From: Palsa-506 sp963786975
GTDB lineage: Bacteria; Actinomycetota; Actinomycetes; Streptosporangiales; Streptosporangiaceae
Assembly (NCBI GenBank): GCA_963786975.1
Contig: CAWBBE010000011.1
Coordinates: forward strand, 372,001-436,000
Length of the DNA: 64,000 nt
Reading direction: 5' to 3'
In this document: one piece after another, positions 29,243-37,777 of the stretch
How positions within the stretch are numbered: position 1 is the first letter of the stretch
How the letters are laid out: the number at the start of each line of letters is the position of its first letter
The notes under the pieces: generated by a model
The model's input: only the letters and a program-made list of their open reading frames with translations
Databases searched by the model: none
What the model was told of the DNA's origin: nothing
Program-made: the position numbers and the translations under genes

Positions 29243-31118
29243 CGCCAGCGGGCCGCCGCTGTCCGGCCCGGCCGAGGGTGAGGCCGGCCCGGCCGAGGGT
29301 CGGCCCGGCCCGGCGGAAGGTCGGCCCGGCCCGGCGGAAGGTCAGGCCGGCCCGGCCGAGGGTCAGGCCGGCCAGCAGGCGGCCGCTGCCGGGCTCGCCT
29401 ACCCGGCAGCCGACCGGGCGGCGGTCTACCGGGTGCTGGCCGAGCGCAGGGACGTCCGGCAGGGATTCCGCCCCGACCCGGTGCCGCCCGACGTGCTTCG
29501 CCGCGTGCTCGCCGCCGGTCACCAAGCGCCGTCGGTAGGCCTTTCCCAGCCGTGGGACTTCATCGTGATCACCGACCGGGCCAGGCGCGAGCGGATCAAG
29601 GCGCTGGCGGCCCGCGCGGCCGCCGACTACGCGGCGAGCCTGCCAGCCGCCCGCGCCTCAGCGTTCGACCGCCTGAAGGTCGAGGCCATCCTGGAGGCAC
29701 CGGTCGGCGTCGTGGTCACCTGCGACCCGACCCGCGGCGGCCGGCACACGCTCGGCCGGCATGCCCAGCCGCAGACCGCCGCCTACTCCAGCGTGCTGGC
29801 CGTGGCCGGGCTATGGCTTGCCGCGCGGGCCGAGGGACTCGGCGTCGGCTGGGTGAGCTTCTTCAGCGAGCGGCAACTCGCCGCCGAGCTCGGGCTGCCG
29901 GCGCACCTGCAGGTCGTGGCTTACCTGTGCGTCGGATACGTGACAGGCTTCGCCCCGGAGCCTGAGCTGGCGATGGCGGGCTGGGCCCGCAGGCGGCCGC
30001 TGTCCTGGGCCGTGCACGCGGACGAATACGGCCTGCGAGGGATACCAGGGGAGGACGCGGTGGATTTGCTTGCCGAGGTGCGGGCCGCGGTCGGCCCGCC
30101 GGACCAGGCCGCGATGACGGCCGCACGGGAGCGCCAGGACCTGCTGACCAAGCCGCGCGGCTCGCTCGGCGTGCTGGAGGAAATCTCGGTCCGGCTGGCC
30201 GGGCTGGCCGGCTGCTGCCCGCCGCCGATGCCTTCCCCGGCCGCGGTGGCTGTCTTCGCCGCCGATCATGGCGTGCACGCCCAGGGCGTCACCCCGTGGC
30301 CGCAGGAAGTGACTGCGCAGATGGTCGCCAATTTCCTGGCCGGCGGCGCGGTGGTCAATGCGTTCGCCGCCCAGGCGGGCGCCGAGGTGGTGGTCGTGGA
30401 TGTCGGCGTCCGCGCCGAGCTCGGCGCCGTTCCGGGGCTGCTGCCGCGCAAGATCGCGCCCGGCACGGCCGACTTCACGGCCGGGCAGGCACTCACCCGC
30501 GAGCAGGCCCGGGCAGCGATCATGGTCGGCGCCGAGATAGCCCGTGACCTGGTCGCGGCGGGAAACCGGTGCCTGCTCACCGGCGATATGGGCATTGCCA
30601 ACACCACCGCCTCAGCCGCGTTGGTGTGTGCCTTCACCGGGCGTGACGCGGCCGAGGTGACCGGCTACGGCACCGGCATCGACTCGGTCACTCATGCCAG
30701 GAAGGTGGCCGTGGTGCGGCGCGGCCTCGCCCGGCACCAGCCCGATCCGGCGGATCCGGTCGGGGTACTGGCCGCCTTCGGCGGCCTGGAGCACGCGGCG
30801 CTGGCCGGCTTCATCCTGGCCGCGGCAGCCCTCAGGGTGCCGGTGATCCTGGATGGCATGATCGCCGGGGCGGGCGCGCTGGCCGCGGTCGCGCTCTGCC
30901 CCGAGGCCGTGGGATGCTGCATTGCCGGGCACCGTTCGGTCGAGCCCGGGCATACCGCTACGCTCGGTCATCTGGGATTGCAGCCGCTTGTCGATCTCGG
31001 GCTGAGGCTCGGCGAGGGAACAGGGGCGCTGCTGGCCCTGCCGATCGTGCAGAGCGCGGTCCGCGCGCTGCGCGACGTCGCGACGTTCGACTCGGCTGGG
31101 GTAACCGGCAAATCCTGA
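29232..31118 (+). CDS. cobT: BluB–CobT fusion: DMB synthase and NaMN:DMB phosphoribosyltransferase
   Basis: A 628-residue two-enzyme protein for the lower ligand. After a repetitive N-terminus, residues ~60–275 are BluB, a flavin-destroying nitroreductase-fold enzyme making 5,6-dimethylbenzimidazole from FMNH2 and O2: VLAERRDVRQGFRPDPVP, HQAPSVGLSQPWDFIVI, AEGLGVGWVSFF. Residues ~280–628 are CobT, which makes alpha-ribazole phosphate: LLTKPRGSLGVLEE, VFAADHGVHAQGVTPWPQEVT, DMGIANTTASAAL, GIDSVTHARK and GHRSVEPGHTATL with the catalytic Glu. Fusion guarantees one-to-one supply. BluB needs oxygen, so the host makes DMB aerobically. The ATG lies 11 bases inside cbiX. Confidence 0.95.
   Translation: MPADASGPPLSGPAEGEAGPAEGRPGPAEGRPGPAEGQAGPAEGQAGQQAAAAGLAYPAADRAAVYRVLAERRDVRQGFRPDPVPPDVLRRVLAAGHQAPSVGLSQPWDFIVITDRARRERIKALAARAAADYAASLPAARASAFDRLKVEAILEAPVGVVVTCDPTRGGRHTLGRHAQPQTAAYSSVLAVAGLWLAARAEGLGVGWVSFFSERQLAAELGLPAHLQVVAYLCVGYVTGFAPEPELAMAGWARRRPLSWAVHADEYGLRGIPGEDAVDLLAEVRAAVGPPDQAAMTAARERQDLLTKPRGSLGVLEEISVRLAGLAGCCPPPMPSPAAVAVFAADHGVHAQGVTPWPQEVTAQMVANFLAGGAVVNAFAAQAGAEVVVVDVGVRAELGAVPGLLPRKIAPGTADFTAGQALTREQARAAIMVGAEIARDLVAAGNRCLLTGDMGIANTTASAALVCAFTGRDAAEVTGYGTGIDSVTHARKVAVVRRGLARHQPDPADPVGVLAAFGGLEHAALAGFILAAAALRVPVILDGMIAGAGALAAVALCPEAVGCCIAGHRSVEPGHTATLGHLGLQPLVDLGLRLGEGTGALLALPIVQSAVRALRDVATFDSAGVTGKS
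29265..29369 (+). repeat. Five 21-bp tandem repeats at the BluB–CobT N-terminus
   Basis: Five units of 21 bases encode GPAEGEA, GPAEGRP, GPAEGRP, GPAEGQA and GPAEGQA, directly after the start region and before the BluB fold. They form a flexible charged linker with no partner domain ahead of it, and copy changes would keep the frame. Confidence 0.88.
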
Positions 31119-31175
31119 TCGACCTGCTGTCAAAGGACGGCCCTGCGGCACGATGAAAGAGAGCGCGATCACCGG

Positions 31176-32513
31176 ATGGTCGGCACCGATCGGGCGCCTT
31201 ACCTGCTGGCGCTGCGCCTGACGGGCCGCCGCGTCCTGATCGCGGGCGGCGGCACCGTCGCCGGCCGCCGCGTGCCCGGCCTGCTCGATGCTGGTGCCGA
31301 GGTGACGGTCGTTGCGCCTGAGGTTAGCCCGGCGCTGCATGACCTCGCCTCCGCTGGACGGATCACCTGGCTGGCCCGCGGCCACCGGGCAGGCGACTGC
31401 GCCGGAGCGTGGCTCGTCTGCGCCTGCACCGACGACACCGGCGTCAACGCGGCCGTGGCCGCCGAGGCCGACGCCGCGGGCATCTGGTGCGTCCGGGCCG
31501 ATGACGCGGCCGCATCACGGGCCTGGACTCCTGCCTCGGGCCAGGCCGGGGACGTGCGGGTCGGCGTGCTGAGCGGCGACCCGCGGCATAGCGCCAGCCT
31601 CCGGGACGCGCTCGTCGGGGCGCTGACCTCGGGCACCATCGCGGCCCGCCGGGGCCGTCGCCGCGGCGGCGGGGTAGCCCTGGTCGGCGGCGGCCCGGGG
31701 GACCCGGGCCTGATCACCGTGCGCGGCCGGGCGCTGCTCGCCGAGGCGGACGTGGTCGTGGCCGACCGGCTGGCGCCGCGATCGCTGCTCGAAGAGCTCC
31801 CGGCCGATGTCGAGATCGTCGATGCCGCCAAGATTCCCCGCGGCCGGGCCATGGCCCAGGACTACATCAACTCCGTGCTCGTCTCGGCGGCCACCGCCGG
31901 GCGCTTCGTGGTGCGGCTGAAGGGCGGCGACCCGTTCGTGTTCGGCCGCGGCGCCGAGGAGCTGCTGGCCTGCCTGCAGGCGGGCATACCGGTCACGGTC
32001 GTGCCGGGAGTATCCAGCGCGATCGCCGTGCCGGCCGCTGCCGGGGTGCCGCTCACCCACCGCGGAGTGGTCCAGGAATTCCACGTCATCTCGGCGCACG
32101 TGCCGCCTGGTGACGAGCGCTCTACCGTCGACTGGGCGGCCCTCGGCCCGTCTCCGGCCACCCTGGTGCTGCTGATGGCCACCGAGCACTTGCAGGTCAT
32201 CGCGGACGCGCTAATCCGGCACGGTCGTGACCCGAAGGGCCCCGTATCGGTGATCGCCGACGGTACTCTGCCCACGCAGCGCAGAATTACCGCGACACTG
32301 GATACTGTCGCCCACGACGCTGCCGAGGCGGGCATCCGGCCCCCGGCGGTCGTGGTAGTGGGTGAGGTCGTGACGATCGCGGCGCAGATTGCCGAACTAT
32401 GCAGCAGCCCGGCGGATGGGACGCCGGGCGGTACATTCCTGCCTGGAGTGAGTCCTGCGCAGGTTAATGAACCTGCGCATGGTAATGATTTGGTATGGAG
32501 GCCGGCCCGGTGA
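31176..32513 (+). CDS. cysG: Siroheme synthase-like: precorrin-2 dehydrogenase + uroporphyrinogen-III C-methyltransferase
   Basis: A 445-residue CysG-type protein. The N-terminal Rossmann domain (LTGRRVLIAGGGTVAGRRVPGLLDAGAEVTVVAP) oxidises precorrin-2. The C-terminal SUMT (CobA) domain methylates uroporphyrinogen III at C2 and C7: VALVGGGPGDPGLITVRGRALLAEADVVVADRL, VVRLKGGDPFVFGRGAEE, VVPGVSSAIAVPAAAG, PLTHRG. I see no separate iron-insertion domain beyond this. It supplies precorrin-2 to both siroheme and the corrin operon. It lies 57 bases after bluB-cobT, so co-transcription is probable, although its spacing differs from the overlapping genes before it. ATG 31176 has a weak aaagagag site. 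Confidence 0.94.
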   Translation: MVGTDRAPYLLALRLTGRRVLIAGGGTVAGRRVPGLLDAGAEVTVVAPEVSPALHDLASAGRITWLARGHRAGDCAGAWLVCACTDDTGVNAAVAAEADAAGIWCVRADDAAASRAWTPASGQAGDVRVGVLSGDPRHSASLRDALVGALTSGTIAARRGRRRGGGVALVGGGPGDPGLITVRGRALLAEADVVVADRLAPRSLLEELPADVEIVDAAKIPRGRAMAQDYINSVLVSAATAGRFVVRLKGGDPFVFGRGAEELLACLQAGIPVTVVPGVSSAIAVPAAAGVPLTHRGVVQEFHVISAHVPPGDERSTVDWAALGPSPATLVLLMATEHLQVIADALIRHGRDPKGPVSVIADGTLPTQRRITATLDTVAHDAAEAGIRPPAVVVVGEVVTIAAQIAELCSSPADGTPGGTFLPGVSPAQVNEPAHGNDLVWRPAR

Positions 32514-32547
32514 CTGGCGGCTCGCCGGTGTCTGGAGGCCGCGCAGC

Positions 32548-34620
32548 ATGACGGAAGGACAGGGCCGGACGGCTGCGTCGGCGCCCGGAGGCTCCGCCGC
32601 GGGCGGCGCGCACGAGGCGGCGCACGGCGCGCACGAGGCGGCGCACGGCGCGCACGAGGCGGCCCGCGGCGCGCACGAGACAGCCCGTGGCACCCCCCTG
32701 ACCGCGCGCGGCGCGCACGAGGCACCGGGCCGGGAACCGGACCCGCCTGCGCGCAGTCCCGCGCCGGAGGCACCGGAGCCCAGGCGGGTCGACGCCGGCC
32801 GGCTCGAATCGGCGCTGCTGCGGGTGCGGCACCAGATCCTGGATGCCCCGCTGTTCCTGGACGGGCCGGGGGTGCAGGACGCCAGGGCCGAGCGGCGCAA
32901 GCTGCTCAGCCAGATCGACGATTACCTGCTCCCGCGGTTGCGCGAGTCGGGCTCCCCGGTGCTCGTCGCGCTGGTCGGATCGACCGGCGCCGGCAAGTCA
33001 ACGCTCGTGAACAGCCTCGTCGGGAAGCAGGTCAGCAACACCGGCATCCGCCGCCCGACAACCAACAGCCCGGTACTCGCCAGCCATCCGAGCGAGGTCG
33101 ACTGGTTCGCCGAGAACGTCTTCCTGCCGACCCTGCCCCGGGTCCGCCAGCAGGGGCTGGCGATGCCGGGCCGGGACGGGCTGCTCGTCCTGGCGTCCAG
33201 CGAGGGCATGCCCAAGGGAGTGGCCCTGCTGGACACGCCGGACATCGACTCGGTGGTGCAGGCGCACCGCGAGTTCGCGCACCAGTTCCTCGACGCGTCC
33301 GACCTGTGGCTGTTCATGACCACGTCGACGCGCTACGCGGACGCCGCCGTCTGGGAGTTGCTGCAGTACGCCCGGGACCGGGGCGCGGCCCTGGGCATCG
33401 TGCTCTCCCGGGTACCGCCGGCATCCGCTACCCAGCTCAGCGCACATTTCGACGCGATGCTGGACGCCAACGGGCTGGGCGATACGCAGCGCTTCGTCAT
33501 CCCGGAAACCTTACTGACCGAGGGCAGGCTGCCGGCCGAGATCTATGGCCCGATCCGCGAGTGGCTGGAGGACACCGCCGCCCGCGAGGACCGGCGCGTC
33601 GCGGTGCTCACCCAGACGATGTCGGGGGTGCTGGATACCTTCCGGTCCCGGCTTCCTGACCTGGCCGGCCAGGTCGAGGCGCAGCTTGCGCTCCGGGCGG
33701 AACTGCGGGCGGCGATCGACGAGGCCTACGCGGCCGGGCTGTCCGAGATCGACCGGGCCACCGCAGACGGCTCGCTGCTTCGCGGCGAGATCCTCGCCCG
33801 CTGGCAGGACTTCACCGGCACCGGCGACCTGCTGCGCATGCTCCAGGTGCGGCGGGGCGGCGGCACGGCCAGCCGTCCGCGCAAGCGGCGGATGCCGGCC
33901 CGCGCCAGCGCGCTCAAGGCCGCCGTCCGGGCCGGGCTGGAATCGCTGGTCGCCGCGGTCGCCGACCGGGCCGCGGAGGATGCGGTCGCCCGCTGGCGGC
34001 AGCACCCGGCCGGCGGCCCGCTGCTGGCCGGGCTATCCGCCCAGGCAGCCGACCACGCCTATGTCTCGGAGTTCGCCGAGGAGGCGGCGCTGACCTTCGG
34101 CGAGGCGGCCGCGCTTGGCGACGCCCCCGGCGGCGCGCCCGGGCCGGACCGTACCGGCACGGATACGATCAGCCGGGACGGGGCGGCCGCACTTGGCAAA
34201 TCTGCTCCTGACCTGGCCAGGCGGACATCACGCGCGATCAGCGGATGGCAGGATCACGTTATGCACCTGGTTGAGGCGGAGAACGTGACCAAGCGCTCGA
34301 TCGCGCGGGTCGTGTCGTTCGACGTGGAGCCGCTCGCGCTGGTGCTGACGATCGGGCTGCTGAGCGAAGGCGTGACTGGCGAGGCAGCCAGCGCTGGCAC
34401 CGGCGTGGTCCCGCAGCACCTGCTGACGTCGCTGTTCGGCGCCGGGCCGCTGCGCGAGGTGGCGGGCCGGGCCCGCGCCGACCTGCACGACAGGATCGCC
34501 TTGCTGTTCGACGAGGAGATGCTGCGCTTCACCCAGGTCATCGACGCGGCCGGGGTCCCCGATGAGACGTCGCCTGCGCAGCTCCGCCAGGTCACGATGG
34601 CCCTAGAGACGGCGCGATGA
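32548..34620 (+). CDS. Dynamin-family GTPase, first of a pair
   Basis: A 690-residue GTPase. The P-loop VALVGSTGAGKSTLVNSLVG is near residue 144; RRPTTNSPV supplies the switch I Thr; ALLDTPDIDS is G3; IVLSR takes the place of NKxD, so the G4 motif is degenerate. A long helical region follows, with a predicted hydrophobic stretch near the C-terminus (FDVEPLALVLTIGLLSEGVTG). Before the G domain is a disordered region with GAHEAAH repeats. I chose ATG 32548 (ggagg 9 bases upstream) over 32467, which would overlap cysG. The stop overlaps the ATG of the second GTPase, so they are probably made together and may form a heteromer at the membrane. Biological role unknown. Confidence 0.85.
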   Translation: MTEGQGRTAASAPGGSAAGGAHEAAHGAHEAAHGAHEAARGAHETARGTPLTARGAHEAPGREPDPPARSPAPEAPEPRRVDAGRLESALLRVRHQILDAPLFLDGPGVQDARAERRKLLSQIDDYLLPRLRESGSPVLVALVGSTGAGKSTLVNSLVGKQVSNTGIRRPTTNSPVLASHPSEVDWFAENVFLPTLPRVRQQGLAMPGRDGLLVLASSEGMPKGVALLDTPDIDSVVQAHREFAHQFLDASDLWLFMTTSTRYADAAVWELLQYARDRGAALGIVLSRVPPASATQLSAHFDAMLDANGLGDTQRFVIPETLLTEGRLPAEIYGPIREWLEDTAAREDRRVAVLTQTMSGVLDTFRSRLPDLAGQVEAQLALRAELRAAIDEAYAAGLSEIDRATADGSLLRGEILARWQDFTGTGDLLRMLQVRRGGGTASRPRKRRMPARASALKAAVRAGLESLVAAVADRAAEDAVARWRQHPAGGPLLAGLSAQAADHAYVSEFAEEAALTFGEAAALGDAPGGAPGPDRTGTDTISRDGAAALGKSAPDLARRTSRAISGWQDHVMHLVEAENVTKRSIARVVSFDVEPLALVLTIGLLSEGVTGEAASAGTGVVPQHLLTSLFGAGPLREVAGRARADLHDRIALLFDEEMLRFTQVIDAAGVPDETSPAQLRQVTMALETAR
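32605..32688 (+). repeat. Four 21-bp repeats (GAHEAAH) in the GTPase N-terminus
   Basis: Four near-identical 21-base units give GAHEAAH, GAHEAAH, GAHEAAR and GAHETAR, with a looser fifth copy (GAHEAPG) after a short gap. The His/Glu/Ala content is unusual; it could bind metal, though drift in a linker is as likely. Confidence 0.85.
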
Positions 34621-36326
34621 CGGTCCGCCCGCCACCCGCCGGGACGCCGGCCGGCCCGGAGCTCGCCGGGTCACCGGGCGCCGCCCTGTCGGACCGGCTC
34701 GCCGCGCTGGCCCGGGTGGTCCGGATCGGGTCGGCCAGGTCCGGGCCGGACGGGTTCAGCGAGCAGCTGCTGAACGACGCCGAGCAGCTACTGGCCCGGG
34801 CCGGCCAGCGACTGCGGCTGTCCTCGGCGCATACCGTGGTAGCCATGGCCGGCGGGACCGGCAGCGGCAAGTCCTCGCTGTTCAACCGGCTGGCCGGGGC
34901 AGACTTCTCCGCGGTGGGCGTGACCCGCCCGGTGACCACGGATCCGCATGCCTGCGTCTGGGGGGTAGCCGGCTCGGGCCCCCTGCTGGAGTGGCTGGGC
35001 GTGCCGCGCAGGCACCGTTATGCCAGATCCAGCGCACTGGACCGCGGCGAGGACGCGATGGCCGGACTGGTCCTGCTGGACCTCCCCGATCATGACTCGG
35101 TGGTGGCCGGCGACGCCGCGGAGGTAGACCGGCTGGTCGGCCTGGCGGACCTGATGGTGTGGGTGCTCGATCCGCAGAAGTATGCCGACGCGGCCGTGCA
35201 CCGCCGGTACCTGGTACCCCTGGCGAATCACTCCGAGGTCATCGCGGTCGTGCTGAACCAGGCGGACAGGCTGACCGCCGGGCAGGCCGAGGACTGCGTC
35301 AATGACCTGCGCCGGCTGCTCGAATCGGAGGACCTGCAGGACGTCGGGGTGCTGGTGACCTCCGCGGTCACCGGCAGCGGCATCGACGACCTGCGCAAGC
35401 TCCTCATCCAGGCGGTCACCGCCCGGCGTGCCGCTACCGCGCGGATAGCCGCGGACGTGGACACGGTCGCAGCTAAATTCGGGCCTTACGCAGCCGCGAC
35501 CACCAGCTCGGGGGAGTCTCCCGATTCCCCGGCGGCGCACGTCATCCCCGGCGACTCGGTCGAGATCCTGGCCGATGCGTTCGCCCGCGCGGCCGGGGTG
35601 GCGGCGGTCGGCGAGTCACTGCGCAACGCGCGGGAGCTCCGCGCCCTCGATTACGTCGGCTGGCCGGTCGGCTGGCTCGCCGAGCGGGTTACCGGTCACG
35701 ACCCCGCGCGTAAGGTGCGGCTGGGCAAGCTCTGGGAGGAAATGCGGAGCGTGACCGCCGGGCCGTCCGGCGCGCAGCAGGCCGAGGTCGACAATGCGCT
35801 CACCGCGCTGGCCGACAAGCTCGGGCCGCCGCTGCCGCTGCCGTGGTCGCAGACCGTGCGCTCGGCGGCGCGCTCGGCGGCGAAGGACGTTCCCGGCGCG
35901 ATTGGCGCCGCGATAGGCGAGTCGTTGCCGGTGGAGAACGAGATCGCCGGCTGGTGGCGGCTCGTCGGCGCCTGGCAGGGACTGCTGCTCGGCTGCGTCA
36001 TCGTGGGCGTGGCCTGGCTCGGCGTGATCGTGGCATTCGGCGTGTTCCACGCGGGCGGCCAGGTGCCGTCGCGGCTGTTCGACGACGTCTCGCTGCTGCC
36101 CTGGATCGGTCTCATGATCGCGGCGATCCTGCTGCTGGGCTGGCTGACGACATCGGGCTGCATGAACCTGGTACGGGTGGCCGCCGAGCGGGAGCAGGAA
36201 CGGGTCGAGGCAGCTATGCGCTCCCGGATGGCAGCGGTGGCCCGCGAGGTCGTGCTGCCGCCGATCGAGCAGGAACTCTTCGAGTACGAGCGGTTCACCG
36301 AGGAGCTGCGCGTCGCGGCCGGCTAG
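34617..36326 (+). CDS. Membrane-anchored GTPase, second of a pair (YfjP-like)
   Basis: A 569-residue GTPase with complete motifs: VVAMAGGTGSGKSSLFNRLAG (P-loop near residue 79), RPVTTDPHACVW (switch I), LVLLDLPDHDSV (G3) and VVLNQADRL (G4). Two membrane helices (LLLGCVIVGVAWLGVIVAF and WIGLMIAAILLLGWLTTSG) lie near residues 455–520, followed by a basic helical tail. Together with the upstream gene (ATGA overlap) this looks like a paired dynamin-like membrane-remodelling module, conserved in actinomycetes to my knowledge but without assigned function. Of the pair, this is the better GTP binder and the membrane anchor. Confidence 0.87.
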   Translation: MTVRPPPAGTPAGPELAGSPGAALSDRLAALARVVRIGSARSGPDGFSEQLLNDAEQLLARAGQRLRLSSAHTVVAMAGGTGSGKSSLFNRLAGADFSAVGVTRPVTTDPHACVWGVAGSGPLLEWLGVPRRHRYARSSALDRGEDAMAGLVLLDLPDHDSVVAGDAAEVDRLVGLADLMVWVLDPQKYADAAVHRRYLVPLANHSEVIAVVLNQADRLTAGQAEDCVNDLRRLLESEDLQDVGVLVTSAVTGSGIDDLRKLLIQAVTARRAATARIAADVDTVAAKFGPYAAATTSSGESPDSPAAHVIPGDSVEILADAFARAAGVAAVGESLRNARELRALDYVGWPVGWLAERVTGHDPARKVRLGKLWEEMRSVTAGPSGAQQAEVDNALTALADKLGPPLPLPWSQTVRSAARSAAKDVPGAIGAAIGESLPVENEIAGWWRLVGAWQGLLLGCVIVGVAWLGVIVAFGVFHAGGQVPSRLFDDVSLLPWIGLMIAAILLLGWLTTSGCMNLVRVAAEREQERVEAAMRSRMAAVAREVVLPPIEQELFEYERFTEELRVAAG

Positions 36327-36416
36327 CCGGGATGACCGCCAGCGCGGTGATTCCTGGCGGTGTTGCCTTCCTTCTGTAGCGCTGTAATGTTGTAATCCGG
36401 AGCTTTGGAGGACGGC

Positions 36417-37362
36417 ATGGCAGCGGACTCACCACTCGACGCGTACTCGCAGATCGTGACGGAGGTGGCTGCCGCGCTCACGCCGAAGGTGGCGAGCCTC
36501 CGCGTCCCGCGGGCCGGGTCACGTGGTGGCGGGGAGAGCCTCGGCTCAGCCGTGGTGTACACCGGGGACGGGTTCCTGCTGACCAACGCGCACGTCGTCG
36601 GCCGGGCCCAGGGCGGGACAGCGCTGTTCGCCGACGGCACCAGCGCTGCCTTCACCGTGGTGGGCGCCGATACGCTCTCCGATCTCGCCGTGGTGCGCGC
36701 GGGCGGGCCGACGCCGCCGCCCGCCGAGCTCGGCGAAGCGGACAATCTCGCCGTGGGCCAGCTGGTGGTGGCGGTCGGCAGCCCGCTGGGCCTAGCCGGC
36801 TCGGTCACCGCGGGCGTGGTCAGCGCCCTTGGCCGGTCGCTGCCGACCCGCAGCGGCTCGGCGGCCCGGCTGGTTGAGGACGTGATCCAGACGGACGCCG
36901 CGCTGAACCCCGGAAACTCCGGCGGGGCGCTGGCGGACGCGCGCTCGCGGGTGGTCGGGATCAATACCGCGGTGGCCGGCATCGGGCTCGGGCTGGCCGT
37001 GCCGGTCAACGCGACCACCAGGCGGATCATCGCCGCGCTCATGCGGGACGGCCGGGTCAGGCGTGCCTATCTGGGCCTGGTGACGGTACCGGCGCCGCTC
37101 AGCTCGCAGCTGCAGGCGCGCTTCGGCCGGGCCAGCGGGCTCCGGGTGGCGGAGGTCGTCCCGGACGGCCCGGCGGCCAGGGCGGGCATCCGGTCCGGCG
37201 ACCTGCTGCTGGCCGCGGCCGACCACCCGGTCACGGCCGCGCAGGATTCTGCAGCGGCTGATGTTCGGCGACGCGATCGGGCGCCCGCTGGCCATCACGG
37301 TGATGCGCAACAGCGCGCTGGTCGACGTGATCGCCGAGCCGTCTGAGCTGATCGCCGCCTGA
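36417..37362 (+). CDS. Trypsin-like serine protease with PDZ domain (HtrA/DegP-like), frameshift near end
   Basis: A protease of about 315 residues after repair. The catalytic triad is visible: His in LLTNAHVVGRAQ, Asp in LSDLAVVRAGG, Ser in ALNPGNSGGALAD. The PDZ domain follows (LRVAEVVPDGPAARAGIRSGDLLLAA). Near 37245–37247 one extra t shifts the frame; without it the domain ends QDLQRLMFGDAIGRPLAITV and stops at 37362, while the raw frame runs into Arg-rich residues and ends at 37346. There is no signal peptide or membrane anchor, so it acts in the cytoplasm, unlike classical HtrA. ATG 36417 follows ggagga. A TTGCCT–16 bp–TAATGT pair at about 36364–36391 could be its promoter. Confidence 0.87.
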
Positions 37363-37393
37363 CCGGCCCGGCCGGTCCGGGCGAGCGCAGCGA

Positions 37394-37427
37394 AGCCAGG
37401 GCCGGCCCGCGATGGCCGGCCCTGGCT
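37394..37427. terminator. Strong hairpin terminator after the protease gene
   Basis: Arms 37394–37407 and 37414–37427 form a perfect 14-bp GC-rich stem (AGCCAGGGCCGGCC) with a six-base loop, 32 bases after the stop. No T-run is present. It is the first of two hairpins in the 415-base gap before ssb, which otherwise holds no gene I can support. Confidence 0.7.
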
Positions 37428-37507
37428 GGCCTGAGCGGGCGGCAGCGGGGCGCGTGGGTCGTCCCCCGGCCAGCACTGCCCGCGCCAGGCTCCGCGCGCT
37501 GCGATTA

Positions 37508-37538
37508 CCGCCGAAGATCTTTAACGGATCTTCGGCGG
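37508..37538. terminator. Second hairpin in the protease–ssb gap
   Basis: CCGCCGAAGATC (37508–37519) pairs perfectly with GATCTTCGGCGG (37527–37538) around TTTAACG. Its lower GC content differs from the surrounding DNA. It may be a second terminator or a regulatory stem ahead of ssb. Confidence 0.55.
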
Positions 37539-37777
37539 CCGGCCAGCGGCCGGGCTGGTTCGGACCCGGCCGTGCACTATCGCACCGGCCGGCTCGCGGC
37601 CAAGCCGGAATCCACAGGCCAGGCTCTTCCGGCCGGCTGTCCACAGGATCCGGCCGGCCGAGCGCGGTCCGGGCCCGGCGAGCGACCTTGGAATCCAGCC
37701 CGGCGGCGCGGTGCCGCCGGCGCCGATGTGCGGGGCGCGGACGGCGCCTCGCCGCAGCCGATCTCAGGAGGACAGCG

